This document shows, one piece after another, positions 8,637 to 17,355 of a stretch of DNA of 63,601 nt. This DNA is from CALUTH01 sp964452495 (GTDB lineage Bacteria > Cyanobacteriota > Vampirovibrionia > Gastranaerophilales > Gastranaerophilaceae), in the NCBI GenBank assembly GCA_964452495.1, contig CAYVMC010000009.1, positions 1 to 63,601 of the forward strand, given 5' to 3'. The position numbers and the translations under genes were made by a program. How positions within the stretch are numbered: the stretch's first letter is position 1; each line of letters opens with the position of its first letter. The notes under the pieces are model-generated. The model had not been told where the DNA came from and ran no database searches. It saw only the letters and a program-made list of their open reading frames with translations.

Positions 8637-11390
8637 ATGCTGCAGCCAATCACACAATTTGTTATTCCTAACAATATAAATAAGACAAGGTTTCACAAAA
8701 ACAACACGGTAAATAACACTTATCCGCAAATTGATACACTATCCACTATTCCGTACTACTTACCGTTTAATTTCAAGAGACTTAATTCCGCAGTTCCCGT
8801 TGAAACCACCGCAAATTACATTCCGGAGAACAAAGGGGCTGACCATCTTGATTTGCCGGATGTTCACGTGTTTGAATATCCTGATACTAATTTGCAGGTA
8901 TTTGTCAATACTGCCTCAGATCATATTACATCGCAACTAACTATAATACTTGAATCTGATGCTCAAAAATATAATCCTATTAAACAAGCTCTTGTTAATA
9001 AACTAATTTCTTATAAATTCAGAGATGCAAATCTTGAGCAATACTACGACAGCAATCCACAATCGCCGTCTTTTACCGTATCAACAAACTGGAAAACACC
9101 ACTACAAATTTTGGATATCCCTACTATTAATTTACTTTTAACCGACTCTCAATTTAATAATAAAGATTTACTTCTTGCAAAACAAGAATTGAAAGATTAC
9201 TTACTATCAGAAGAATATAATAAGAAAAATCAGTTAACAGAAATCTTTAATAAAGAAAATTTGTATACCAAAGAAGAAGTTCTTTCACAGATTGATAGTA
9301 TTCAACTAAATGATTTGCAAAAATACTATAATGAGTATTTGTCCAGTGCTAAAATGCAAACTTTTTTGACAATTAATAAAGAGATATTTAAAAATAAAAA
9401 TTTATTTAAAGAATTAAACAGAAATATAAATGTAACATTCACAACAAAACAAGAACAAACAGGTAAAACTAATCAAGATACTCCCTTATTTATTAAAGAT
9501 AGGGGTAATACTTCTGATGTATATTATTTAGTTGAAACCGGTGATATTAAGAATGATACCATATTAAAGATTATATCGAAACTTTTTACGAGACACTCTA
9601 ACGCAGAACAAGAAAATATAAACAACTATATATATAAAGAGCAAAAGACTTATTCTGACATTGATAATATGATTTTAAAAAAGAATGAATTAGAAAATCA
9701 ATTCCTTACAATAGCCGGACGTAAATATATCAGCACTATTAACCTTCCATTGACATTGAAGAATAAAGACTTGGAAACACCGCTTTTAAGCTGCTATTAT
9801 ACCATGCCCGTAAGTAAAAATTGTACTGATAAAATCAAATTAATAAATGAACAAAAAGAACTGTTTGAAAAGCTTTTAAATACAGATTTGTCAAATGATA
9901 TTGAGGAAATAAAGACCGCTTATAAAAATTACATAGCATATTCTTTAACAGAAGCAGAATTACCAAGTATATCAAACAAAGAAATGATAAATCTTAAAGC
10001 TAATATATTTAATATTTATGAAACAATTGACTCTATTACAGAAAATGATATTAAGGATTACCTCGAAACTTATTTTTATAAAACCACTTTATCAAATAAT
10101 TATATATCACTTCCTGAAATAAAAATTCCGCATACAGCTCAAGAGGTAACATCAAACTTTATCCCTAAAACAGAAAAGGCAGAAAAGCTTGATTTACCAA
10201 ATATTCACGTATTTGAGTATACTGACACTAATTTAAGAGTTATCATTAATGCTGATGAAAACATTATGACGGTTGATAACCCTTATGAAATAATGACCGA
10301 AGAGAATTGTACAATTCTTGATGAGCCGCAGGTTATTGCTAATATATACCAGCAAGATAAGCAAAACTTTAACTTAGTTCAAGAAGGTATTTTACAGAAG
10401 ATTTGGACAAACCGCCTTAAGGACAATAGTAATGATATATCGGTATCTTCTTTTAATACCAGCTTTTATACCACATTAACAAACACTATAAATAAAATAA
10501 GCATTGCTGATATTAATAAGATTATTTTTGACGAGAATTTCACACAAGAAGAATTTGATGCAGCAAAAAAAGAATTAATTGACGATGTTAAAAGCAATGA
10601 CTCCATGTCATCAATATTCTTTAACAGCGACGAATTAAAAACTAATGAAGAGGTTATAACTGAGATTGAAAATTTATCAATCAATGAATTTAAGATATAC
10701 GCTGATAATTATATTGGTAACATAAGTATGGATGTTACCGTTATTGTCTCAAAAGATTACTATAACGAACACAAAAACGAGATTCTCAGTATACTAAACA
10801 AAAATATTACATGCCGGCTAAAAGATAGCCCGAAAGAAGCAGAAGTAACAAAAGTAAAAGTCAATAATACTCGGTTACCGGAAGAAATAAATGCTGAACA
10901 ATTTATTTATCCTCTTCCCTATAATGATTTAAAAACACACTACACCGAAAATTTTGCAATTATGATAGCAAATAGTTTGTTGGAAAGCGAAGGATATTCT
11001 ATTGAAACAGATATGGATAATTTACCTATAAATTTAAAAAATGATACCACGCTTCACTTTGAATACAAATACTGCAAAATAACACCTATTGATAATGAAA
11101 AAAGGTTAACTAATGCTGATTTTTTAAAAATAAAAAAAATACTAGAAGATATCACCCTTGAAGATCTGAGTGAGATTATCACATATTTAAAAGACTGGCA
11201 AAAGAACAGATTTGAAACTGCATTCTCAAAACCGCTTATGCCAATGATAAAAGCGTATGAACTTATGCAGATGTATGATAATACATTTTCTTGTTATGAA
11301 ACTATTGACAGTATTACGGAGGATGATGTAAAGAACTATATAAACATCTACCTGATAAACCAACAACCCTTTATTGAAGAGACAAATTAA
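8637..11390 (+). CDS. Degenerate M16 (insulinase-like) peptidase-like protein, duplicated
   Basis: A 917-aa protein made of two related halves. Each begins with the same kind of block: residues ~54-91 (ETTANYIPENKGADHLDLPD and on) and ~502-540 (SNFIPKTEKAEKLDLPNIHV). Each half continues with helices and a segment such as LNDLQKYYNEYLSS then MQTFLTINKEIF, resembling the Y..Y.....M.V.I.GD end of an M16 domain. The HxxEH zinc motif of active M16 enzymes is not visible, so a pseudo-peptidase is likely. No signal peptide. Residues 54-91 are encoded by a 113-bp sequence repeated exactly in the next gene. Moderate confidence in M16 relatedness; function unknown. Confidence 0.72.
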   Translation: MLQPITQFVIPNNINKTRFHKNNTVNNTYPQIDTLSTIPYYLPFNFKRLNSAVPVETTANYIPENKGADHLDLPDVHVFEYPDTNLQVFVNTASDHITSQLTIILESDAQKYNPIKQALVNKLISYKFRDANLEQYYDSNPQSPSFTVSTNWKTPLQILDIPTINLLLTDSQFNNKDLLLAKQELKDYLLSEEYNKKNQLTEIFNKENLYTKEEVLSQIDSIQLNDLQKYYNEYLSSAKMQTFLTINKEIFKNKNLFKELNRNINVTFTTKQEQTGKTNQDTPLFIKDRGNTSDVYYLVETGDIKNDTILKIISKLFTRHSNAEQENINNYIYKEQKTYSDIDNMILKKNELENQFLTIAGRKYISTINLPLTLKNKDLETPLLSCYYTMPVSKNCTDKIKLINEQKELFEKLLNTDLSNDIEEIKTAYKNYIAYSLTEAELPSISNKEMINLKANIFNIYETIDSITENDIKDYLETYFYKTTLSNNYISLPEIKIPHTAQEVTSNFIPKTEKAEKLDLPNIHVFEYTDTNLRVIINADENIMTVDNPYEIMTEENCTILDEPQVIANIYQQDKQNFNLVQEGILQKIWTNRLKDNSNDISVSSFNTSFYTTLTNTINKISIADINKIIFDENFTQEEFDAAKKELIDDVKSNDSMSSIFFNSDELKTNEEVITEIENLSINEFKIYADNYIGNISMDVTVIVSKDYYNEHKNEILSILNKNITCRLKDSPKEAEVTKVKVNNTRLPEEINAEQFIYPLPYNDLKTHYTENFAIMIANSLLESEGYSIETDMDNLPINLKNDTTLHFEYKYCKITPIDNEKRLTNADFLKIKKILEDITLEDLSEIITYLKDWQKNRFETAFSKPLMPMIKAYELMQMYDNTFSCYETIDSITEDDVKNYINIYLINQQPFIEETN
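8796..8908 (+). repeat. 113-bp exact direct repeat, copy 1
   Basis: Bases 8796-8908 are identical to 11596-11708, an offset of exactly 2800 bp, while sequence on both sides diverges at once. Both copies lie in the same reading frame at the same domain position of adjacent paralogues. Confidence 0.95.
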
Positions 11391-11406
11391 AATAAGGATA
11401 TAAAAT

Positions 11407-12870
11407 ATGATTAAACCCGTTACAGAAATTACATACAGAAATAAATATTATAATATAAACCGTAAAGAAATAAAAAATCAACCCTATATAAATTCAGCAA
11501 ATATTTTAAATAAGGCTTCTGATAATTTTGTCAATAGTTACTATATGCCGCCAAATATTACTTTCAAGGGGAATATGATAGAAAATTCCACAGCGCCCGT
11601 TGAAACCACCGCAAATTACATTCCGGAGAACAAAGGGGCTGACCATCTTGATTTGCCGGATGTTCACGTGTTTGAATATCCTGATACTAATTTGCAGGTA
11701 TTTGTCAACGAAATTCAAAATATGCAAGATAAAGACAGGTTTCAATCAAGTTTAACGTTTATCAATAAAGATATCAACAATTGTTCTTTTATCCAAAATA
11801 AATTATTTATGGAGATATTAATTCAAAGTTTAAAAGAAAATAATATTAATGCTAATGTAAATAAAGATTATACTAATTTTATAAACATAGATTTTGATGA
11901 CCGTGTTTCAAATATTGACAAAATTAAAACACTAAATAAACTGATAATAAATCCTAATATCACAAGCGAACAATTTGAAAAGTGTAAGCAATCATTAATA
12001 GGATATGTAAACTCTAAAAAATACGAACAAGATACCGCAGAAACAAACTTATTGATAGATAAATCCTTACTAAATTCAAAAGAGGAACTTATACAAGAAA
12101 TTCAAAGTACCTCTCTAGAAGATTTCTATAATTACCATTCTAATACTCTCAAAAATTCCGAAGCACAATATTTTATTACAATAGATAAAAACTTTGTTAA
12201 TAATAACAAAAATATATTTTATTCTATCTTAAATTCTAATATTTCAAACAAATTTCAAAAACACTCAGAAGTTTCAATTCCCAAACTAAAACCTGTCAAA
12301 TTTTCTGACGATATAAAAATTTATGACAATAAAAATGATGCATACTTATCGCTGCATTACCCAATTAATATAACATCCACCAAAGATAAACTTCTTTATA
12401 AATATTTAACACTGTTAGAAATTTTTTGGGGAAGTCCACGCATAGCTGAAAATTCTGACGGACACAAATATACATTACCATTAGAGCTAAAGAATAGTGA
12501 ATTAAATCCAAATACACTTGCATATTTAGAGTTTAATTTTACTCCAACCGGTAATGAACTTATTGATTCTACTGACGATGCTATTGTAACATTTAAAGCA
12601 TTGTTAGAAATACTGTATGATGAAGAACTTTCCGCAAATACATTAGAATCTATAAAAAACTATGAAAAAGAGCTGTATGCAGAAAGGTTAACTAACCCAT
12701 TTGATAACGATAGCAGGCAAGAAATTTTGCATTATTTTGGACATGATATTTTTAAAATTTATGAAATCATCGATAATATAAACATTGAAGATATAAGAAA
12801 TGCTATTGAAGAAACTTTTTTTGAACAAAATCCTATCGTAAAAATAAATGAACAATTAAACATCTATTAA
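11407..12870 (+). CDS. Degenerate M16-like protein, paralogue of preceding gene
   Basis: A 487-aa protein, about one half of the 917-aa neighbour. The N-terminal ~50 residues include PPNITFKGN, a clean F-K-G motif. Residues ~64-101 are identical to residues 54-91 of the upstream protein because the 113-bp DNA repeat encodes them. The body has the M16-like pattern DFYNYHSNTLKNSEAQYFI followed by TIDKNF, and no HxxEH. Ribosome binding site AAGGA. It is 16 bp after the upstream stop, so one transcript is likely. It is followed directly by a decayed reading frame at 12852-13640. Function unknown. Confidence 0.72.
   Translation: MIKPVTEITYRNKYYNINRKEIKNQPYINSANILNKASDNFVNSYYMPPNITFKGNMIENSTAPVETTANYIPENKGADHLDLPDVHVFEYPDTNLQVFVNEIQNMQDKDRFQSSLTFINKDINNCSFIQNKLFMEILIQSLKENNINANVNKDYTNFINIDFDDRVSNIDKIKTLNKLIINPNITSEQFEKCKQSLIGYVNSKKYEQDTAETNLLIDKSLLNSKEELIQEIQSTSLEDFYNYHSNTLKNSEAQYFITIDKNFVNNNKNIFYSILNSNISNKFQKHSEVSIPKLKPVKFSDDIKIYDNKNDAYLSLHYPINITSTKDKLLYKYLTLLEIFWGSPRIAENSDGHKYTLPLELKNSELNPNTLAYLEFNFTPTGNELIDSTDDAIVTFKALLEILYDEELSANTLESIKNYEKELYAERLTNPFDNDSRQEILHYFGHDIFKIYEIIDNINIEDIRNAIEETFFEQNPIVKINEQLNIY
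11596..11708 (+). repeat. 113-bp exact direct repeat, copy 2
   Basis: Identical to 8796-8908. Boundaries are sharp: TT versus CG just before, T versus C just after. This points to recent recombination or gene conversion between the two M16-like genes. Confidence 0.95.
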
Positions 12871-13640
12871 AAGAAGCCGCCGATAAAGAACGTAGTAATT
12901 ATGCGACAAATCCAATCACTAAAAGAACAGAACTCAATAAAGAAGCATTAAGAAAAGCCGGTATTCCCTCTAGTGATTATAAATACTATATTAAAAGTGA
13001 TGGGTATATGACACATGAAGGGAAAGAAATCTGTAGAAAAGCTGGCATAACAAATTTCAAAGGGACCTAACAAGAACAATCTAGTAATACAATTGAAAAC
13101 AATAATATAAACTTTGAAGGTGCTGATTCACCATCCATTGAACAGGAGCGGTTAGAAGAAACTAATATCCTCTCACGGGCAACACACTGGATTAAAGAAA
13201 AATTACATATTTCAAAAAGCGATGACTCCGGTATCCCCTCAATTATTACAAATGAAGATAGTTTAAGTACTGGAAATATTTTTTCAAAAGCGATAGGCTG
13301 GGTAAAATAAAAACTGCATATATCAACAGCTTCCGCTGCTGTAGTTAATTCCACTAATATGGTAACTGATACAACAGAAATACCTGAACCTAATGAAATT
13401 ATTCCAGAGCCTATAGATCTTGAACCTGACATTTCTGATGATGTAGAATTTGTTAAGTTATTAAGTATAGATAATGATATTCCAAAGGAGCTTGAACCAT
13501 TCATAGATATATCTGGCAATATTGATATTATTTCAGATGTGTCGGATGCAGTTTTAGATACAATTGTTGAAGATTTAGAATCGTATAACGGGGCTTTAGG
13601 AGCTCTTAAAGCAGCTATAGAAGGTATCCTCGATTTATAA
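12852..13640 (+). pseudogene. Decayed reading frame with two in-frame TAA codons
   Basis: One frame stays protein-like from inside the 3' end of the M16-like gene to 13640, broken only by TAA at 13068-13070 and at 13308-13310. Segment 1 ends RKAGITNFKGT before the first stop. Segment 2 contains NNNINFEGAD and THWIKEKLHIS. Segment 3 starts KLHIS after the second stop. The repeat WIKEKLHIS versus WVK-stop-KLHIS shows the second TAA sits where the first copy has GAA, so a single G-to-T change explains it. There is no start codon with a ribosome binding site at the 5' end, so it is also 5'-truncated. Best read as a pseudogene of a repeat-containing accessory protein. Confidence 0.7.
13359..13640 (+). 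CDS. Open 3' segment of the decayed frame, acidic, doubtful as a gene
   Basis: From ATG 13359 the last part of the broken frame is open for 93 codons. The product is strongly acidic and Pro/Ile/Asp-rich (PEPNEIIPEPIDLEPD), ending in a short helix GALGALKAAIEGIL. No Shine-Dalgarno precedes the ATG. It continues the same frame as the two upstream segments, so it is probably the tail of a former longer protein. Confidence 0.3.
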   Translation: MVTDTTEIPEPNEIIPEPIDLEPDISDDVEFVKLLSIDNDIPKELEPFIDISGNIDIISDVSDAVLDTIVEDLESYNGALGALKAAIEGILDL

Positions 13641-13651
13641 GGAATTAATCA

Positions 13652-14839
13652 ATGAACATAAGAATAAATCCTCAATCACATTTTACAGCTAATAAGAAAT
13701 CAAATGCACCCCCTAAAGATATTCCATTTACGAATACGCCATTAACGGCAAATTATATGAAGGTTAAAGACCCGATTGAAGAAGGTTTTACCCAAATTGG
13801 AGAAAATATTGCACAAGGGATAGCAGATACAATTACAACACAAAAAACAAAATGGCAAAAAGCAAAAATAGCAAAGAAAGTAAAAGTTTTAAATTCAAAC
13901 TTAGCAGAACTTTCTGCGCAACAAAATATATTTACAGAGAATCAACTCCTTAACAATATAAATCAAGCCTTCCAAAAAGTACGGCTTAAAATAACACCTA
14001 TGAATTTTAAAGATGTCACAAAAGAAGAACTTCTAAAATTTCTCAAATATTATATTGAATACTACTCTGTAAATGGGAAAGATGCTTTAATTAAGGCATC
14101 ACTAGAACAAACCCAAGCAGAAAACATGCGCTCGAACGTAATAAATGATATTATAACATCATTAAAGAAAGGAGCCGCTAGTTATACAACTCCAACAATT
14201 AGAGAACTATTAACTACTTCTCTTAACCCACTAAATCTAAATAAAAATTTAGAAAATAGCGAACAATACATTGAAGGAATTAAAAATGTATATAAAATAC
14301 ATCTTGAAAATTCTGAAAAAATCAATAATCTTTTAGAAGCATTTAGAGATTTGTCCAAAAATTATTTTACCAAAACAAGTAGTAAACTTGAAGAGATAAT
14401 GAATTTAAAACAAGAAAGTTTATATAAATATTTAGAACGAATTCCTAAAGTCGGAATTATACCAAAAGGTTTTAGAGTTAAAGAACAGCACGAAATGATA
14501 AAAGCAATGCTATTAGATTATGCAGACGCTACAGAATGTTATATTAAAAATGGTGCTGACCCGATAATAGTTCAATATTCAAAACAACATAAAGACTTTA
14601 CTGAATATTTAAATTCTATTATCCCGGAATTTAAACACGAAGAAAATATTCAAGCGATACGAAATATGATTGAAAACATTAATAAGACAAATAAAAATAG
14701 GAACACCGTTTATAATAATCTTTTAAAAATTTATATTGGAAAAGGCTCAAAACTAAAAACCGCCTGTAAACAAATAAAAACAAAAGGAAAAATTGAACTA
14801 GGTGCTAAACTTATTACAACGTTAACAACATTATATTAA
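13652..14839 (+). CDS. Helical protein with N-terminal F-T-A motif, unknown
   Basis: A 395-aa, almost wholly helical, lysine-rich protein. The N-terminus MNIRINPQSHFTANKK has the short F-x-G/A motif at residues 11-13, then IPFTNTPLTANYM. Regions ~65-100 and ~210-260 could form coiled coils. There is one short hydrophobic C-terminal stretch (GAKLITTLTTLY) but no clear membrane span or signal. Ribosome binding site AGGAATT. It starts 11 bp after the pseudogene ends. No family recognised. Confidence 0.7.
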   Translation: MNIRINPQSHFTANKKSNAPPKDIPFTNTPLTANYMKVKDPIEEGFTQIGENIAQGIADTITTQKTKWQKAKIAKKVKVLNSNLAELSAQQNIFTENQLLNNINQAFQKVRLKITPMNFKDVTKEELLKFLKYYIEYYSVNGKDALIKASLEQTQAENMRSNVINDIITSLKKGAASYTTPTIRELLTTSLNPLNLNKNLENSEQYIEGIKNVYKIHLENSEKINNLLEAFRDLSKNYFTKTSSKLEEIMNLKQESLYKYLERIPKVGIIPKGFRVKEQHEMIKAMLLDYADATECYIKNGADPIIVQYSKQHKDFTEYLNSIIPEFKHEENIQAIRNMIENINKTNKNRNTVYNNLLKIYIGKGSKLKTACKQIKTKGKIELGAKLITTLTTLY

Positions 14840-14943
14840 TGTATTATTAACAATTGTAACAATTAATTTACAACAACATTTTTTACAGCAATTATTTACA
14901 ATACAGCAACTTATTAAATATGTAGAATGGAGTGTAGTGTTTT

Positions 14944-15390
14944 ATGAATATCACATCAGTATCAGGCAACAGGCTCTATCATAATACAGTAAAGAACGAT
15001 GATACCCAATACTTGAACAATACAAATTTTAATGGGTATGCAATCACACAAGATGGCAACACATATAAACAATCCAACATCGGGAAAATCACCCTGCCAT
15101 CCATATCTCTGGCATTAACGGCACTTAGTGTGATAACGACTCTCACCGGACTTTCTAATACAAATTTTAGAAATAATTATCTAAAAAGGACTCTTAAACG
15201 CGGCATCAGAAACGTCTTTGCTGCTTTGGGAATAGGTACTATTATTGACATAATTATAAACAAAGTTCGTAAAAATCGTGCAGATAAGCGTGCCGAAGAA
15301 ATCCAGCAGTATATGCTATATCAACAACAAGTACAATTACCTGATAAAAATCCAAAACAAAGCTACTTAAATTATTATGATAATTTATAA
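14944..15390 (+). CDS. Small membrane protein with N-terminal F-N-G motif
   Basis: A 148-aa protein. Residues 1-32 include NNTNFNGYA, the F-x-G motif. Two hydrophobic helices follow: SISLALTALSVITTLTGL (about 54-71) and VFAALGIGTIIDIIINKV (about 92-109). The C-terminus is polar and Gln-rich. Basic residues between and after the helices suggest a hairpin in the inner membrane. ATG with GGAG-type signal upstream. Ended by the terminator at 15412-15448. The layout of motif, membrane helix and charged tail resembles the gene array at 58992-61440. Confidence 0.72.
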   Translation: MNITSVSGNRLYHNTVKNDDTQYLNNTNFNGYAITQDGNTYKQSNIGKITLPSISLALTALSVITTLTGLSNTNFRNNYLKRTLKRGIRNVFAALGIGTIIDIIINKVRKNRADKRAEEIQQYMLYQQQVQLPDKNPKQSYLNYYDNL

Positions 15391-15411
15391 GCTATAAGAC
15401 CCAAATTAAGC

Positions 15412-15448
15412 AAAATATACCCCCATAAAAACTACGGAGGTATATTTT
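15412..15448. terminator. Bidirectional terminator
   Basis: Arms AAAATATACC (15412-15421) and GGTATATTTT (15439-15448) flank a 17-nt loop and run into T6 on the plus strand. They lie between the convergent ends of the small membrane protein gene and the flavodiiron gene. Confidence 0.75.
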
Positions 15449-15460
15449 TTATACAATTTC

Positions 15461-16651
15461 TTATACCAATCCAAGAGATTTATGTTTTTCATAAATTGAA
15501 TTTACAAGTACATCCAATTTTGCAAAATCATCTTTCTTAGGTTTTCCTTTGACCTGTACTGGCTCAATAATCTCCGGTTTAATCGGAGCAATACATTCAA
15601 CAATTTTATCAAACAGCTTGCCCCCCCAGCCATAAGATCCGATAATTGACGCAAATTTTGCTTTCGGTTTAAGAACACCTGCCAAATATGCAACATTAAC
15701 AGCTGCAGGGTGAGGGCCGGCAAGCACCATTGAAACACCCATTACGATTGTTGTTGCATCAACAAGCGCAACCGCCAAATCTCCCAGATTACCACGGATT
15801 ACATCGTATTTGAATACATTTATACCTTTGGCCTTGAGTTCTTTTTCCACATATTCAACCATTTCTTCTACAGAACCATACATAGAAACATACGGAAGAA
15901 GTACCAGATTTTTACCCTCGTCAGCAGTCCAATCTTCATACAAGGACAATATATAATCAATTCCATCACCTTTGTACACAGGTCCGTGGCTCGGGCATAT
16001 AATATCCACATTCATTTCACGAATTTGTGCGGTATATTTCTTAGACAACATTCTGAAAGGCATCATAATTTCAGCATAATATTTTTTTATCCCGCGGGTT
16101 AATTTTTCTGACGGAACAGCAAATACATCTTCAAACGTATGGTGCGATCCCAGAAAATCACAGGTAAATATCATATTATCTTCCTTTAAATAAGTAAACA
16201 TTGTATCCGGCCAGTGAACTCCGGGTGCAAAAATAAATTTAAGGGTCTTACCGCCTAAATCCAATTCTTCTTCATTTGAAATAACCTGTATTTTTTCTTC
16301 TGGGACAAGAAGCATTTCCTTAATATTTCCTGCAACATTTCCGTTTGTTACAACTTTTGCTGCCGGAAATTTTTTAAGAAGCGCAGGGATTGAGCCAGAA
16401 TGATCCTGTTCCCCATGGTTTGCTATAATATAGTCAATTCTCGTTATTCCATTTTCATCAAAAGATTGCAAATACTGTTCCGTAAATTTAGGATACATCG
16501 TATCAATTAGCGCAATTTTATCCTTACCATTTACAATATAAGAATTGTACGTCGTACCATTATCCAATGGAATTAATTCATCAAATATTACTCTATCAAA
16601 ATCGTTAATGCCACAATAAAATACAGAATCAGTTATCTTTTTAAATGCCAT
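15461..16651 (-). CDS. FprA-type flavodiiron protein
   Basis: A 396-aa soluble oxidoreductase that reduces O2 to water (or NO to N2O) and protects anaerobes from oxygen. The metallo-beta-lactamase-like domain has the full diiron set: His79, Glu81, Asp83 and His84 (NHGEQDHSG), His146 (GVHWPD), Asp165 (CDFLGS) and His222 (CPSHGPV). The flavodoxin domain starts near 247 with the FMN loop YVSMYGS and a second FMN segment ASIIGSYGWGG. No C-terminal rubredoxin or flavin reductase domain is fused, so it needs a separate electron donor, none of which is adjacent. Start has GGAGAATTAATT upstream. Single-gene unit. Confidence 0.95.
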   Translation of the reverse strand: MAFKKITDSVFYCGINDFDRVIFDELIPLDNGTTYNSYIVNGKDKIALIDTMYPKFTEQYLQSFDENGITRIDYIIANHGEQDHSGSIPALLKKFPAAKVVTNGNVAGNIKEMLLVPEEKIQVISNEEELDLGGKTLKFIFAPGVHWPDTMFTYLKEDNMIFTCDFLGSHHTFEDVFAVPSEKLTRGIKKYYAEIMMPFRMLSKKYTAQIREMNVDIICPSHGPVYKGDGIDYILSLYEDWTADEGKNLVLLPYVSMYGSVEEMVEYVEKELKAKGINVFKYDVIRGNLGDLAVALVDATTIVMGVSMVLAGPHPAAVNVAYLAGVLKPKAKFASIIGSYGWGGKLFDKIVECIAPIKPEIIEPVQVKGKPKKDDFAKLDVLVNSIYEKHKSLGLV

Positions 16652-16722
16652 AATTAATTCTCCTTAATTAAACTGTATTTGTCAATGAATATTTTATATT
16701 AAAGATAAATAAGAATAAAGAG

Positions 16723-17259
16723 TTAGTTAAGACGTCTTTCCAGAGACTCTACAGCTTCTAACCTCTCCCCGTGAAGATACAACAGTGCCTGAGTTCTACC
16801 GGCTAGTGCAGGTTCATACAGAGGATTAATTTCAACGGCTTTTTCAAAAGCGTAACAAGCTTTTTTATGGTTATCAAGATTACAGTAACACCAACCGATA
16901 TATGTATAGTCAAACTCCTTATCTTCCGATAATTCCACAGATTTGGAGAGATATTCAAGTGCTACAGTATAATCACCCATCATAAAAGAACTAACACCAG
17001 CACCTCGCAATGCATTTACATTATCAGGTAAAATGGTCAGAATATTTTCGGCTAATTGCTTAGAAACAGCATAATCACCCGCCCCAAATGAGGTTTCCAT
17101 TTTCTTCATAATACTTAATAATCTTAACTTTGTAGTTAAGGAAGATATTTTTGATATTAGTGTATCTATATGTGTTTCCTCTTTATAGTCCGTGTAATCT
17201 AAGTATAACACATTTGGAGAAAGAACATAGTTTTTTATTACAGATGTTTTCTTATTCAT
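16723..17259 (-). CDS. TPR-repeat protein
   Basis: A 178-aa cytosolic protein with about three tetratricopeptide repeats in residues 55-165 (for example AVSKQLAENILTILPDN, TVALEYLSKSVELSED, KKACYAFEKAVEINPLYEPA). TPR units bind partner proteins. The N-terminal 50 residues are non-repetitive. The ATG lacks a clear Shine-Dalgarno. It is divergent from the lytic transglycosylase, with about 96 bp between starts. Function unknown. Confidence 0.8.
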   Translation of the reverse strand: MNKKTSVIKNYVLSPNVLYLDYTDYKEETHIDTLISKISSLTTKLRLLSIMKKMETSFGAGDYAVSKQLAENILTILPDNVNALRGAGVSSFMMGDYTVALEYLSKSVELSEDKEFDYTYIGWCYCNLDNHKKACYAFEKAVEINPLYEPALAGRTQALLYLHGERLEAVESLERRLN

Positions 17260-17355
17260 AAAATTAGGTTACAATATTAGAAGGTTAATTTTTAATACCG
17301 GACAGGGTACCCCTCTGTATATGTTATAAGTGAGTTTAATTTGGAATAAAAATTG

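Noticed and set aside
8796..11708. 113-bp repeat as mobile element ends
   Set aside because: Both copies are in-frame coding sequence at the same domain position of paralogues, with no inverted ends or target duplication.
12852..13640. Stop-codon reassignment (TAA as sense)
   Set aside because: TAA ends many intact genes here, including several with the overlapping TAATG arrangement, so the code is standard and the frame is simply broken.
17305..17312. Palindrome GGGTACCC between the TPR and transglycosylase genes
   Set aside because: Eight bases only, with imperfect extension; too short to call an operator.
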